DNA of 64,000 nt from Geopseudomonas aromaticivorans. GTDB taxonomy: Bacteria > Pseudomonadota > Gammaproteobacteria > Pseudomonadales > Pseudomonadaceae. The notes below the pieces were generated by a model. That model saw only the letters and a list, made by a program, of their open reading frames with translations, was not told where the DNA came from and made no database searches. This document shows, piece by piece, positions 31,957-40,947 of the stretch (position 1 is the first letter of the stretch; each line of letters opens with the position of its first letter). The stretch is taken from contig NZ_JAHRGL010000080.1 of assembly GCF_019097855.1 (NCBI RefSeq), positions 138,198 to 202,197 on the forward strand. Direction: 5' to 3'. Made by a program: the position numbers and the translations under genes.

Positions 31957-32136
31957 GTTGCGCGCCCAGCTGGTCGACAACACGATGCGAATATCCTGGT
32001 TATCGGCCAGCGCCCCGATCAACCACGGCGCCCACATGAACAGCTCGCCCGGGGCGCGCAGCTCGATCTCGCCGTTGAAGCGCAGGTAAACGGCGTCAGG
32101 ATGCAGCACGCCGTCAAAATCGAGAAACAGGATCAT
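31957..32136 (-). pseudogene. N-terminal fragment of a HAD-superfamily phosphatase
   Basis: Sixty codons from ATG at 32136: MILFLDFDGVLHPDAV holds the HAD nucleophile motif DxDG, and VLSTSWARN is motif II. The HAD sequence then stops abruptly at about 31957, where the DUF934 remnant begins in a different frame. About half or more of a normal HAD domain is missing. The ATG overlaps (ATGA) a short upstream frame ending FDDDEP at 32133, itself apparently a tail of a lost gene. Confidence 0.75.
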
Positions 32137-32330
32137 GGCTCGTCATCATCAAACATGTGGCGAACCCAGTGCTCGCGCTTGAGCGTCGACATCGCGAAGT
32201 TGAAGCAGGGCCTGCAGGACGCCATGCCCCGACTCGGCCGTGCTGGCGTCGCACACATCGCAGGTCACGACCTTTCGGAGCTGGATCGCCCTGCCATCGA
32301 CCAAGCTGCCATCCAGTTCCAGGGCCGGCC

Positions 32331-33038
32331 ATGATCGCCCAGTACCGAGACCCACGGTCGGCCAAGCCCCGGGCGAACCGCGAGATCGCCCTGCTCTCCC
32401 ATGTGTTCAACATCGCGCGTGAGTGGGGGCTGTGCGAGCAGGCCAACCCCTGCCTGGGCGTGCGCAAGAACAAGGAGCGGCCACGCGACTACTACGCCAA
32501 TGATGCGGTCTGGAAGGCAGTCTATGCCCAAACCTGCCACGAACTGCAGGACGCTATGGATCTGGCCCTGTTGACCGGCCAGCGCCCGGCCGACGCTCTG
32601 GCGATGCGCCGCGACGACATCGTCGACGGCTACCTGCTGGTGCGCCAGGGCAAGACCGAGAAGAAGCTGCGTATCCAGGTCGAGAGCGACGGCCTGCCCA
32701 ACAGCCTCGGCAAGCTGATCGAGCGGATCAACCGTGGCAATGCCGTGTTCCTGTCCCCCTTCCTGGTGATCAACCGGCGCGGACAGCGCGTATCGTGGCC
32801 GATGCTGCGGAACCGCTGGGATGACGATCGAGAGTCAGCCGCCGCCAAAGCCGCAGAGGGCGGCGAGCAGGAGCTGGCCGTGCGGATCAGGCAGTTTCAG
32901 TTCAGGGATATTCGGCCCAAGGCGGCCAGTGAGATTCGCGACCTGTCGGACGCTAGCGTGCTGCTAGGCCACTCGACCGAGGGCATTACCGAGCGGGTCT
33001 ATCGCCGCGTCGGCGCCATCGCCAAACCGTCGAAATAA
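32331..33038 (+). pseudogene. Truncated phage/island tyrosine integrase
   Basis: 235 codons covering the end of the core-binding domain and the catalytic domain: ANREIALLSHVFNIAREWG, then TGQRPADALAMR (first catalytic Arg), FRDIRPKAAS (second Arg; the usual His is Arg here, as in some phage integrases), and LLGHSTEGITERVYRR (His and nucleophile Tyr). About 90 N-terminal residues expected for this family are missing, and the frame upstream of 32331 is unrelated. It ends 98 bases from tRNA-Cys, the normal place for an island integrase. Probably inactive. It marks the boundary between accessory region and core. Confidence 0.8.
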
Positions 33039-33095
33039 CAGAAGTTTTGGGACGCGTTCCAAAGCTCGGACCAATCTGGCTTTTCGAACAGACGT

Positions 33096-33130
33096 AAAAA
33101 AGCCCCGTAGATGCTTGATCTACGGGGCTT
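33096..33130 (-). terminator. Intrinsic terminator of the tRNA-Gly/tRNA-Cys operon
   Basis: On the minus strand a 10-base perfect stem (GCCCCGTAGA with TCTACGGGGC) around a 7-base loop is followed by TTTTTT. It directly follows tRNA-Cys. It may also serve the integrase fragment from the other side. Confidence 0.9.
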
Positions 33131-33136
33131 CTGTAC

Positions 33137-33210
33137 TGGAGGCCGAGGTCGGAATCGAACCGGCGTACACGGATTTGCAATCCGCTGCATGACCACTCTG
33201 CCACCCGGCC
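33137..33210 (-). tRNA. tRNA-Cys (GCA)
   Basis: A 74-base gene including the encoded CCA. Acceptor stem GGCCGGG pairs with CTCGGCC, anticodon loop TTGCAAA gives GCA, and the T-loop is GGTTCGATTCC. Co-transcribed with tRNA-Gly upstream. The truncated integrase points at its 3' end, so this gene (or its neighbour) is the likely attachment site. Confidence 0.97.
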
Positions 33211-33251
33211 TCAAAATGAACACTCAAACTTCAAGCATTCATCACGAAAAT

Positions 33252-33327
<76 letters not shown>

Positions 33328-33391
33328 TTCGTGGTGACGGGCGCCATTCTATATGAACTGGCAGCGCTGTCAACTCTTTGATTCAAAAAAG

Positions 33392-33952
33392 TTATTTCCC
33401 GTTGGCACCGGTACTTAGGTGGGGCCAGGCGGCACGCAGGTACTGGACCATGGACCACAGGGTGAGGCCGGCAGCCACAATGAGCAGGCCGTAACCGAGG
33501 CCAACCCAGACGTCCATACGCGGAGGATTGCCGAGCAGGATGACCAGCGCCACCATCTGCGCCGTGGTCTTCCATTTGCCCAGATTGGAGACTGCCACAT
33601 GGGCGCGCGCACCGATTTCGGCCATCCACTCACGCAGGGCCGACACCACGATCTCCCGACCGATGATGATCATTGCCGGCAGAGTCAGCCACAGGTTGCC
33701 GTGCTCTTCCACCAGCAACACCAAAGCCACCGCCACGATCAGCTTGTCCGCCACCGGGTCGAGGAAGGCACCGAACGGCGTGCTCTGCCCCAGACGCCGG
33801 GCCAGATAGCCATCCAGCCAATCGGTGGCACTGGCCAGCGCAAAAACGGCACTGGCCGCCCAGTAGCGCCAGTCGAACGGCAGATAGAACAACCCGATGA
33901 ATACCGGGATGAGCAGCACGCGCAGGATGGTCAGCAGATTCGGGATATTCAT
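33392..33952 (-). CDS. pgsA: CDP-diacylglycerol--glycerol-3-phosphate 3-phosphatidyltransferase
   Basis: A 186-residue inner-membrane enzyme making phosphatidylglycerophosphate, the committed step to phosphatidylglycerol and cardiolipin. The CDP-alcohol phosphotransferase motif is complete: [13 protein letters not shown] followed by [10 protein letters not shown]. Four or five hydrophobic segments. It lies 33 bases after uvrC and upstream of the tRNA pair, as in other pseudomonads, and belongs to the core chromosome. Confidence 0.97.
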   Translation of the reverse strand: MNIPNLLTILRVLLIPVFIGLFYLPFDWRYWAASAVFALASATDWLDGYLARRLGQSTPFGAFLDPVADKLIVAVALVLLVEEHGNLWLTLPAMIIIGREIVVSALREWMAEIGARAHVAVSNLGKWKTTAQMVALVILLGNPPRMDVWVGLGYGLLIVAAGLTLWSMVQYLRAAWPHLSTGANGK

Positions 33953-33985
33953 CGGTACCTTTGATATTCAAAGAGTTGCGTCATT

Positions 33986-35812
33986 CTACTCACTGTGCAG
34001 GACAGCATAAATCAACTCTGCAAGCTTTTTGCTGATACCCGGGGCCTTGGCGATTTCCTCGACGCTGGCCCGCGCCAACTCCTGCAATCCGCCGAAATGC
34101 TTGAGCAGGTCGCGCCGCCGCTTGGGGCCGACCCCCGGCACCTCCTCCAGACTCGAGGTGCGCCGCGCCTTGCCACGTCGGGCCCGGTGGCCGGTGATGG
34201 CAAAGCGATGCGCCTCGTCGCGGATCTGCTGGATGAGGTGCAGCGCCGGCGAGTCACCCCGCAGGGTGAATTCGTGCTCGGCATCGTTCAAGTAGAGGAT
34301 TTCCAGGCCCGGCTTGCGGGTCACACCCTTGGCCACGCCGAGCAGGACCAGGTCGACCACCGCCAGCTCCTGCAACACCTCGCGCGCCATGTTCAGCTGC
34401 CCCTTGCCGCCGTCGACCAGCAGGATATCGGGCATCTTGCCTTCGCCGTCCTTGAGCCGGCGAAAACGGCGGGTCAACGCCTGATGCATGGCAGCATAAT
34501 CGTCGCCGGCCGTCACCCCCTCGATGTTGAAACGGCGGTAGTCGGACTTCAACGGCCCTTCAGGGCCGAATACCACGCAGGAGGCGACCGTGGCCTCGCC
34601 GCTGGAGTGGCTGATGTCGAAGCACTCCAGGCGCTGCGGCGGCTCGTCCATACCCAGCGCCTCACCCAGCGCCTCCATGCGCGCGGCGACATGCTGGCGG
34701 TTGGCCAGTCGCGCAGCCAGTGCCTGCTCGGCATTGGTCACCGCCAGCTGCTGCCAGCGCGCGCGGGTACCGCGTACACGGTGACTGATGGTCAGCTCGC
34801 GGCCACGCACCTCGGCAATCGCCGCAACCAGCGTGGCGAAGTCCTCATGCTCGCAGTTGACGATCAGCTCGTTCGGCAGGTCGCGCTCGCTGGTGCCCAG
34901 ATAGTACTGGGCGAGGAAGGCCGCCAGCACGTCAGCCGCGGCTTCCTCGATCGCCACCTGCGGAAAGAAGTTCTTGCTGCCCAGCACCCGTCCGCCACGC
35001 ACGGTGATCAGGTGCACGCAGGCACCGCCGGGGCTGACCATCGCCGCAACCACATCCACGTCGCCGCTGCCACCTTCCATGCTCTGCTGGTCCTGCACCC
35101 GACGCAGCAGGGCGATCTGGTCACGCAGCTCGGCGGCACGTTCGAAGTCGAGGGCGGCGGCGGCCTTCTCCATGGCGCCACTCAGTTCGTCGCTCAGCAC
35201 ATTGCTGCGCCCCTCGAGGAACAGCGCCGAACGACGCACGTCCTCGGCGTACTCCTCAGGAGTCACCAGTCCAACACAGGGTGCCTTGCAGCGCTTGATC
35301 TGGTATTGCAGGCAGGGCCGGGTGCGATTCTTGAAATAGCTGTCCTCGCACTGGCGTACCTGGAAGGTCTTCTGCAGCAGGCTGAGGCTCTCGCGGATCG
35401 CCAGGCCACTGGGGTAAGGACCGAAATAGCGACCCTTCTGCTTCTTCGCGCCCCGGTGGATACCCAGGCGGGGGTACTCATCCGCGCTGGACAGGAACAC
35501 GTAGGGATAGGATTTATCGTCGCGCAGCAGGATGTTGTAAGGCGGCCGCCATTCCTTGATCAGCGTCTGCTCCAGGAGCAGCGCCTCGGTCTCGTTGGCG
35601 GTGATGGTGGTCTCGATCTGCGCGATGCGCGCCACCAGTGCCGCGGTCTTCGGCGCCAGCCCGCTCTTGCGAAAGTAGCTGGCCAGGCGTTTCTTCAGAT
35701 TGTTGGCCTTGCCGACATACAGCAGCCGAGCCTCGGCATCGAACATCCGGTACACGCCCGGGCGAGCGCTGCAGGCGGCAAGAAAGCCGCTGCTGTCGAA
35801 CACGGCACTCAT
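33986..35812 (-). CDS. uvrC: Excinuclease ABC subunit C
   Basis: A 608-residue nucleotide-excision-repair endonuclease. The N-terminal GIY-YIG domain (PGVYRMFD, then [18 protein letters not shown]) makes the 3' cut. A UVR domain near 200-240 binds UvrB. The C-terminal RNase H-like domain makes the 5' cut, and the helix-hairpin-helix pair ([19 protein letters not shown]) binds DNA. ATG at 35812 follows the gacA stop by one base, so the two are translationally coupled; a longer in-frame reading into gacA is not real. Confidence 0.98.
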   Translation of the reverse strand: MSAVFDSSGFLAACSARPGVYRMFDAEARLLYVGKANNLKKRLASYFRKSGLAPKTAALVARIAQIETTITANETEALLLEQTLIKEWRPPYNILLRDDKSYPYVFLSSADEYPRLGIHRGAKKQKGRYFGPYPSGLAIRESLSLLQKTFQVRQCEDSYFKNRTRPCLQYQIKRCKAPCVGLVTPEEYAEDVRRSALFLEGRSNVLSDELSGAMEKAAAALDFERAAELRDQIALLRRVQDQQSMEGGSGDVDVVAAMVSPGGACVHLITVRGGRVLGSKNFFPQVAIEEAAADVLAAFLAQYYLGTSERDLPNELIVNCEHEDFATLVAAIAEVRGRELTISHRVRGTRARWQQLAVTNAEQALAARLANRQHVAARMEALGEALGMDEPPQRLECFDISHSSGEATVASCVVFGPEGPLKSDYRRFNIEGVTAGDDYAAMHQALTRRFRRLKDGEGKMPDILLVDGGKGQLNMAREVLQELAVVDLVLLGVAKGVTRKPGLEILYLNDAEHEFTLRGDSPALHLIQQIRDEAHRFAITGHRARRGKARRTSSLEEVPGVGPKRRRDLLKHFGGLQELARASVEEIAKAPGISKKLAELIYAVLHSE

Positions 35813-35813
35813 C

Positions 35814-36458
35814 TCAGCTGTCGACTTCGACCATGCCGTGGCGAATCGCCAGCACGGCCAGCTCGACATCGCTGGTGATCTCGAGCTTGTCGAAAATGCG
35901 GTAGCGGTAGGTGTTCACCGTCTTCGGCGACAGGCACAGCTTGTCGGAGATGCTCTGCACCTTCTGGCACTCGGCGATCATCAGGGCGATCTGCATCTCG
36001 CGCTCGGAGAGCAGATCGAAGGGCGTCGCATCGACCTGCGGCTGGAACGGTTTGAGCGCCAGCTGCTGGGCGATATCGGCGCTGATGTAGCGCTGGCCGG
36101 CAAACACCTGACGGATAGCCTTGATCATCTCCTCCAGCCCTGCCCCCTTGGTCAGGTAGCCCGATGCGCCGGCCTGCAACAGCCGGGTGGGGAACGGCTC
36201 CTCGTCGCAGGCGGTGACGGCGATCACCTTGATGTCGGGGTGACTGCGGATGATCTTGCGGGTCGCCTCCAGGCCACCGATGCCGGGCATCTTAACGTCC
36301 ATCAGCACCAGATCCGGCTTGAGTTCGCGCGCGCGCAGCAAAGCCGCCTCGCCAGAGTCGGCCTCGCCCACCACGGTCACACCATCCACATCGGCCAGCA
36401 TGCGCCGGATGCCGGTGCGCACCAAGTCGTGGTCATCCACGACGAGCACGTTGATCAC
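35814..36458 (-). CDS. gacA: Response regulator GacA
   Basis: A 214-residue NarL/FixJ-type response regulator: receiver domain with acidic pocket VVDDH, phosphorylated Asp in [10 protein letters not shown], then a C-terminal LuxR-type helix-turn-helix ([16 protein letters not shown] and [13 protein letters not shown]). It is phosphorylated by GacS and activates the small RNAs that relieve RsmA repression. GTG at 36458 is the start (GAGG 6 bases upstream); this gives the standard GacA length and N-terminus. Upstream of uvrC, as throughout Pseudomonas. Confidence 0.98.
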   Translation of the reverse strand: MINVLVVDDHDLVRTGIRRMLADVDGVTVVGEADSGEAALLRARELKPDLVLMDVKMPGIGGLEATRKIIRSHPDIKVIAVTACDEEPFPTRLLQAGASGYLTKGAGLEEMIKAIRQVFAGQRYISADIAQQLALKPFQPQVDATPFDLLSEREMQIALMIAECQKVQSISDKLCLSPKTVNTYRYRIFDKLEITSDVELAVLAIRHGMVEVDS

Positions 36459-36676
36459 GCCATACCTCGGTAATGCCACAATGGCTAGTCTGGGAATCTT
36501 GAAATCGTCGGGAACCTTAACAAATGAAACCGGCAAATGACAGATAGCCCCTCCTCCCTGAAGGATCGGCGGCCCATCGCAGGCAGCGCCGCGGATCCTT
36601 CGACGCTTGCATTGCCGATGTCGTACCTGAGCATGGAGCGGCCGGGCAGACAGCAGTGAAAACCAGCGATTAATTG

Positions 36677-36706
36677 TTGTTTTATGCGAATCGCGTCACA
36701 TAAAAT
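36677..36706 (+). promoter_or_regulatory. Candidate sigma-70 promoter of the signalling operon
   Basis: TTGTTT (36677-36682), an 18-base spacer and TAAAAT (36701-36706) lie 86 bases before the ATG at 36792. The gap 36459-36791 (333 bases) between gacA and this operon is locally AT-rich here and otherwise holds no gene; a gacA promoter on the other strand must also lie in it but I cannot place it. Confidence 0.4.
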
Positions 36707-36791
36707 CAAAGAATCATAACCTTTAGAAGACGCGCCACATCCGCGGTGATTTCCCGCTGATGGCGTCGAAAAGCCCCCGCGGAGTTCCGCC

Positions 36792-39700
36792 ATGAGCATC
36801 GACACCAGCAGCAAGCTGATCACCATGATGATCATAGTGCTCGCCCTCCTCACCCTGGGCGCCACCCTTCGCCACTCCCACCTCCTGCAGGAGCGCGAGC
36901 AGGCCGTTAGCCAGCTCGACGAATCGCAGGCGGCCGTCGACTTGCTCGCCGATAGCAGCGATGTGCTGACCAATGCGGTACGCGGCTACGCGGTGACCGG
37001 CGACGAGCACTATCGCCAGCTCTTCCAGCGCGAGCTGGACACCTTCCGCTCCCGCGAAAAGGCTGTCGAGCGCCTGCGGGCATTGGAGGTTGCATCCACC
37101 GAGCTGGACTTGATCGCGCAGGCCAAGCACAACTCCGACCAACTGCTCCACCTGGAGAGACAGGCCTTTTCCGCCATGGGCGGCGGCGACCGCCAGACAG
37201 CCCTGGCACTGGTCTATGGCGTCGATTATGTGCAGGCCAAGGACTCCATCATGTCGCCGCTCGACGAGGCACGGCACCTGATCGATGCGCGCCTGCGCGA
37301 GCGAATTGCGCTGCTCGCCAACCAGGCGCAAGTGGCCGACACTGTTGCGCTGGGCCTACTGATCGTCACCGCACTGGTCGTGCTGGCCAGCTTGCAGATG
37401 TTCTACCGGCGTCGACTGATCACCCCACTTGCCAGCATGACGGCCAAGACCCGGCGTCTGCTGGCCGGCGACGACAGCGTACGTTTCGACGAAAGCGTTC
37501 ACGGCGCGGAAATCGCCGATCTGGCGCATGCCCTCGAGGACTCGCGCCAGGCCAGCCTGACCATCCAGCAACAGGCGACGCAGCTGCACCACCAAGCCAG
37601 CGAACTGGCCGCCGAGCAGGAGCGCATCCAGCAGACCGTGGCTTGGTACGGCAGCATCATCGAGTCCGCTCCCGACGGCATCCTGGTCGTCGACGAAAAG
37701 AACCTCATCGTTCTGGCCAACCCGAAGGTCGACAGCCTGTTTGGCTACGCGCCAGGTGAGCTGATCGGCCGGCAACTGATCACGCTGATACCAAGCGACT
37801 TCCACGATCTCTACGCCGAACTGCGCACGCGGGCGCTGAAGGATGGCGAATACCTGCCGCTAATGCGCCAGCAAGGGATTCACAAGGGGGGCGGACGACT
37901 CCCGATCGAGGTGAGCCTTTCCCCTCTGCCGGTACTCGGTAGCAACCCCGCCACGCTGTGCATCATGATCCGCGACAGCTCCGAGCGGGACCAGGCCGAA
38001 CGCGAACTGCAGATGGCCCGCATCCAGGCCGAGAAAGCGGCCCAGGCCAAGTCCGACTTTCTCGCCAACATGAGCCATGAAGTCCGCACGCCGATGAACT
38101 CGATCGTCGGCATGACCCACCTGGCGCTGCAGACCCGTCTGGACGCCCAGCAACACGACTACCTGCGGCAAATCGAGTGCGCCAGCGAGCAGTTGAGGGC
38201 GTTGATCGACGATATCCTCGACTTTTCGCGTATCGAGGCCGGCCAGCTGCTGCTCGAGCACGAGCCCTTCAACCTGCAGGACCTACTCGACTCGGTCAGC
38301 CAGCGCTTCAAGGAAAAGGCACGGACCAAAGGGTTGCGCTTCACCTGCACAGTGGCGGCGGAGCTGCCGCCGCGTCTGCTGGGTGACGCCGCAAAGGTCG
38401 GCCAGATCCTCGCCAACTATGTCGACAACGCGATCAAGTTCACCCCCCAGGGCGAAGTCGAGATCAGCGTGCGCGGGCGACGGACCGGCGGCAGCGAGTT
38501 CAACCTCGAAGTCATGGTCCGCGATACCGGCATCGGCCTGACCGAGGATCAGCAAGGTGCATTATTCGACAGCTTCTACCAGGCCGATGCGTCCAGCACC
38601 CGCAAGTTCGGCGGCACCGGCCTCGGACTGGCGATCGCCAAAAAGCTCGCCGAACTCATGGGCGGCACCGTCGGCGTCGAAAGCCAGCACGGCAGCGGCA
38701 GCACCTTCTGGCTCAGTATTCCGCTCGGCATTGCTACCAGCAGCCTGCAGCAACGGCTGCCGAGTCTCGACCTGCAGGGCTGCCGGGTACTGCTGGCCGA
38801 GGACAACGAGGTCAACCAGCGGCTGGTCAGCAAGCTGCTGCAGCACGTCGGTATGGTGGTCGAGATTGCCGAGAACGGCAAAGTGGCAGTCGAGCGGGTG
38901 CGCCAGCAGGACTATGACCTGGTGCTGATGGACATGCAGATGCCCGTGCTCGACGGCGAAGGCGCCACCCGGGAAATCCGCCAGATGGGCGAGCGTGGCC
39001 AGTTGCCGATCATAGCCATCAGCGCCAGCGCCATGCCGCAGGACCGCCAGCGCTGCTTCGCAGCCGGCATGAACGACTTCCTCCCCAAGCCGCTAAAGGT
39101 GGAAGAGCTGTATGCCTCCCTGCGCCAATGGATCAGGGCGCGGCCAGCCGCTGCCTTGGGTGCCGACATGGTCGCGGCTCCCGTCTGCGAAGCACCGGAG
39201 ACCGTGCTGCCCACGATTGCCGGACTCGACACCGGCGAAGGACTGCAACGGGTCCTCGGTGACCGCGCGCTCTACCTGGACCTGCTGCGCCGCCTGGTAG
39301 AAAGCGAGGAGAACACGCCACGCAATATCCGCAACGCACTGGCGCAGAATGAACGGGGCACCGCCGAACGGCTGGCACATACCCTCAAGGGCGTGGCCGG
39401 CACCGTAGGCGCCACGACCGTCATGACCTGCGCGGCCGAACTGGAACAGGCCCTGCGCAGCCAAGCGTCGACCGCCCTGACCGAGCAGGCCCTGGCGCGC
39501 CTGGAAAGCCGGCTAACGCCCCTGCTGAGCGACCTGCAGCGGATCCTCGCTGAGCGCCGCGAGCCACACGCCGAGGCCATCGACCTGCAGCACCTGGAAC
39601 AGGTCTGCCAGAAACTGGCTGGTTATCTCGCCGAAGACGACGCCGAGGCAGTCAGCTGGCTCAGCCAGCAATCCACGGCCCTGCAAACAGCCTTTCCCGA

Positions 39701-39818
39701 CGCGTACCCACAGCTCGAGCACGCGATCAAACATTTCGAATTCGACAAGGCACTGGCATTCTTGCGCTCGCTGATGACCCGCCAGCCCGCCGACTCAAGC
39801 AGACCGAGAACCGCATGA
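36792..39818 (+). CDS. Hybrid sensor histidine kinase with receiver and HPt domains
   Basis: A 1008-residue membrane kinase. TM helix near residues 10-26, a periplasmic helical sensor (about 30-185), second TM near 190-210, HAMP-like linker, PAS domain (about 290-400), HisKA with H429 in SHEVRTPMNS, ATPase domain with NAIKFT and GTGLGLAI, receiver with D714 in LMDMQMP, and a C-terminal HPt with H863 in LAHTLKGVAG. All phosphorelay residues are present. Its stop overlaps the next start by four bases. With the downstream HD-GYP regulator it probably feeds c-di-GMP signalling. Signal unknown. Confidence 0.94.
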   Translation: MSIDTSSKLITMMIIVLALLTLGATLRHSHLLQEREQAVSQLDESQAAVDLLADSSDVLTNAVRGYAVTGDEHYRQLFQRELDTFRSREKAVERLRALEVASTELDLIAQAKHNSDQLLHLERQAFSAMGGGDRQTALALVYGVDYVQAKDSIMSPLDEARHLIDARLRERIALLANQAQVADTVALGLLIVTALVVLASLQMFYRRRLITPLASMTAKTRRLLAGDDSVRFDESVHGAEIADLAHALEDSRQASLTIQQQATQLHHQASELAAEQERIQQTVAWYGSIIESAPDGILVVDEKNLIVLANPKVDSLFGYAPGELIGRQLITLIPSDFHDLYAELRTRALKDGEYLPLMRQQGIHKGGGRLPIEVSLSPLPVLGSNPATLCIMIRDSSERDQAERELQMARIQAEKAAQAKSDFLANMSHEVRTPMNSIVGMTHLALQTRLDAQQHDYLRQIECASEQLRALIDDILDFSRIEAGQLLLEHEPFNLQDLLDSVSQRFKEKARTKGLRFTCTVAAELPPRLLGDAAKVGQILANYVDNAIKFTPQGEVEISVRGRRTGGSEFNLEVMVRDTGIGLTEDQQGALFDSFYQADASSTRKFGGTGLGLAIAKKLAELMGGTVGVESQHGSGSTFWLSIPLGIATSSLQQRLPSLDLQGCRVLLAEDNEVNQRLVSKLLQHVGMVVEIAENGKVAVERVRQQDYDLVLMDMQMPVLDGEGATREIRQMGERGQLPIIAISASAMPQDRQRCFAAGMNDFLPKPLKVEELYASLRQWIRARPAAALGADMVAAPVCEAPETVLPTIAGLDTGEGLQRVLGDRALYLDLLRRLVESEENTPRNIRNALAQNERGTAERLAHTLKGVAGTVGATTVMTCAAELEQALRSQASTALTEQALARLESRLTPLLSDLQRILAERREPHAEAIDLQHLEQVCQKLAGYLAEDDAEAVSWLSQQSTALQTAFPDAYPQLEHAIKHFEFDKALAFLRSLMTRQPADSSRPRTA

Positions 39819-40945
39819 CCATGGATGAGAGCAAAAAACCGACGATCCTGATCGTCGACGACAATCCCAACAACCTGGTTCTGGTCAACAACCTGCTCAA
39901 GCACGACTACCGGATCAAGGTCGCCAACAACGGGCAGACCGCGCTGCGCATCGCCGGTGCAGAGGAGCAGCCCGACCTGATCCTGCTGGACATCATGATG
40001 CCGGAAATGGATGGCTATGAAGTCTGCAGCCGCCTCAAGGCCGATATCCGGCTGCGCGACATTCCCGTGATCTTCCTCACCGCACGCACCAGCATCGAGG
40101 ACGAGCAGCACGGTCTGGAGCTGGGCGCGGTGGACTACATCACCAAGCCGATCAGCCCGCCAGTCATGCTCGCCCGGATCCGCACCCATCTGAAGCTCAA
40201 GGCTTCGGCCGACTTCCTGCGCAACAAAAGTGCATACCTCGAGCAGGAAGTGCAGCGTCGCATGCGCGAAATAGTGGCGGTGCAGGATGCAACCATCGAG
40301 ATGATGGCCTCGCTGGCAGAAACCCGCGACAACGAGACCGGCAACCACATTCGCCGTACGCAGAACTATGTGCGCGTCCTGGCCGAAGGTCTCCGCCAGC
40401 ACCCGCGCTTCGCCAACTTCCTGACCGCAGCCAACATCGAACTGCTGTTCAAGTCAGCGCCGCTGCACGACATCGGCAAGATCGGCATCCCCGACAGCAT
40501 CCTGCTTAAGCCCGGCCGCCTCGATCAGTACGAGTTCGACGTGATGAAGACCCATGCCCGTCTCGGCGGCGAGGCCATCGCCCATGCCGAGCGCATGACC
40601 GGCCGGCCGGTGCCCTTCCTGCACATCGCCAAGGAAATCGCCTACAGCCACCACGAGAAATGGGACGGCAGCGGCTACCCGCAGGGCTTGAGGGGTGATG
40701 CCATCCCGATCTCGGCCCGCTTGATGGCCATCGCCGATGTCTACGACGCGCTGATCAGCAGCCGCGTCTACAAGGCGCCGATGACCCACCAGGAAGCGGT
40801 CAAGATCATCCGCGCCGGCAAGAGCAGCCATTTCGACCCCGACATGGTGGATGCCTTCCTCGAACTGCATGAAGTTTTCCATGAGATCGCCACCCACTAT
40901 GCCGATCAGCCGGAAACCGCGCCTCTCGATCACACCGGAGCCTGA
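39815..40945 (+). CDS. Response regulator with HD-GYP c-di-GMP phosphodiesterase domain
   Basis: A 376-residue protein: receiver domain (phospho-acceptor D59 in LLDIMMPEMDG) joined by a coiled-coil linker to an HD-GYP domain with intact metal and GYP motifs (HDIGKIGIPD at about 218-227; HHEKWDGSGYP at about 279-289). It is expected to hydrolyse c-di-GMP when phosphorylated. The RpfG-like layout and ATGA overlap with the upstream hybrid kinase indicate they work as a pair. The next gene follows after two bases. Confidence 0.95.
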   Translation: MTMDESKKPTILIVDDNPNNLVLVNNLLKHDYRIKVANNGQTALRIAGAEEQPDLILLDIMMPEMDGYEVCSRLKADIRLRDIPVIFLTARTSIEDEQHGLELGAVDYITKPISPPVMLARIRTHLKLKASADFLRNKSAYLEQEVQRRMREIVAVQDATIEMMASLAETRDNETGNHIRRTQNYVRVLAEGLRQHPRFANFLTAANIELLFKSAPLHDIGKIGIPDSILLKPGRLDQYEFDVMKTHARLGGEAIAHAERMTGRPVPFLHIAKEIAYSHHEKWDGSGYPQGLRGDAIPISARLMAIADVYDALISSRVYKAPMTHQEAVKIIRAGKSSHFDPDMVDAFLELHEVFHEIATHYADQPETAPLDHTGA

Positions 40946-40947
40946 AG

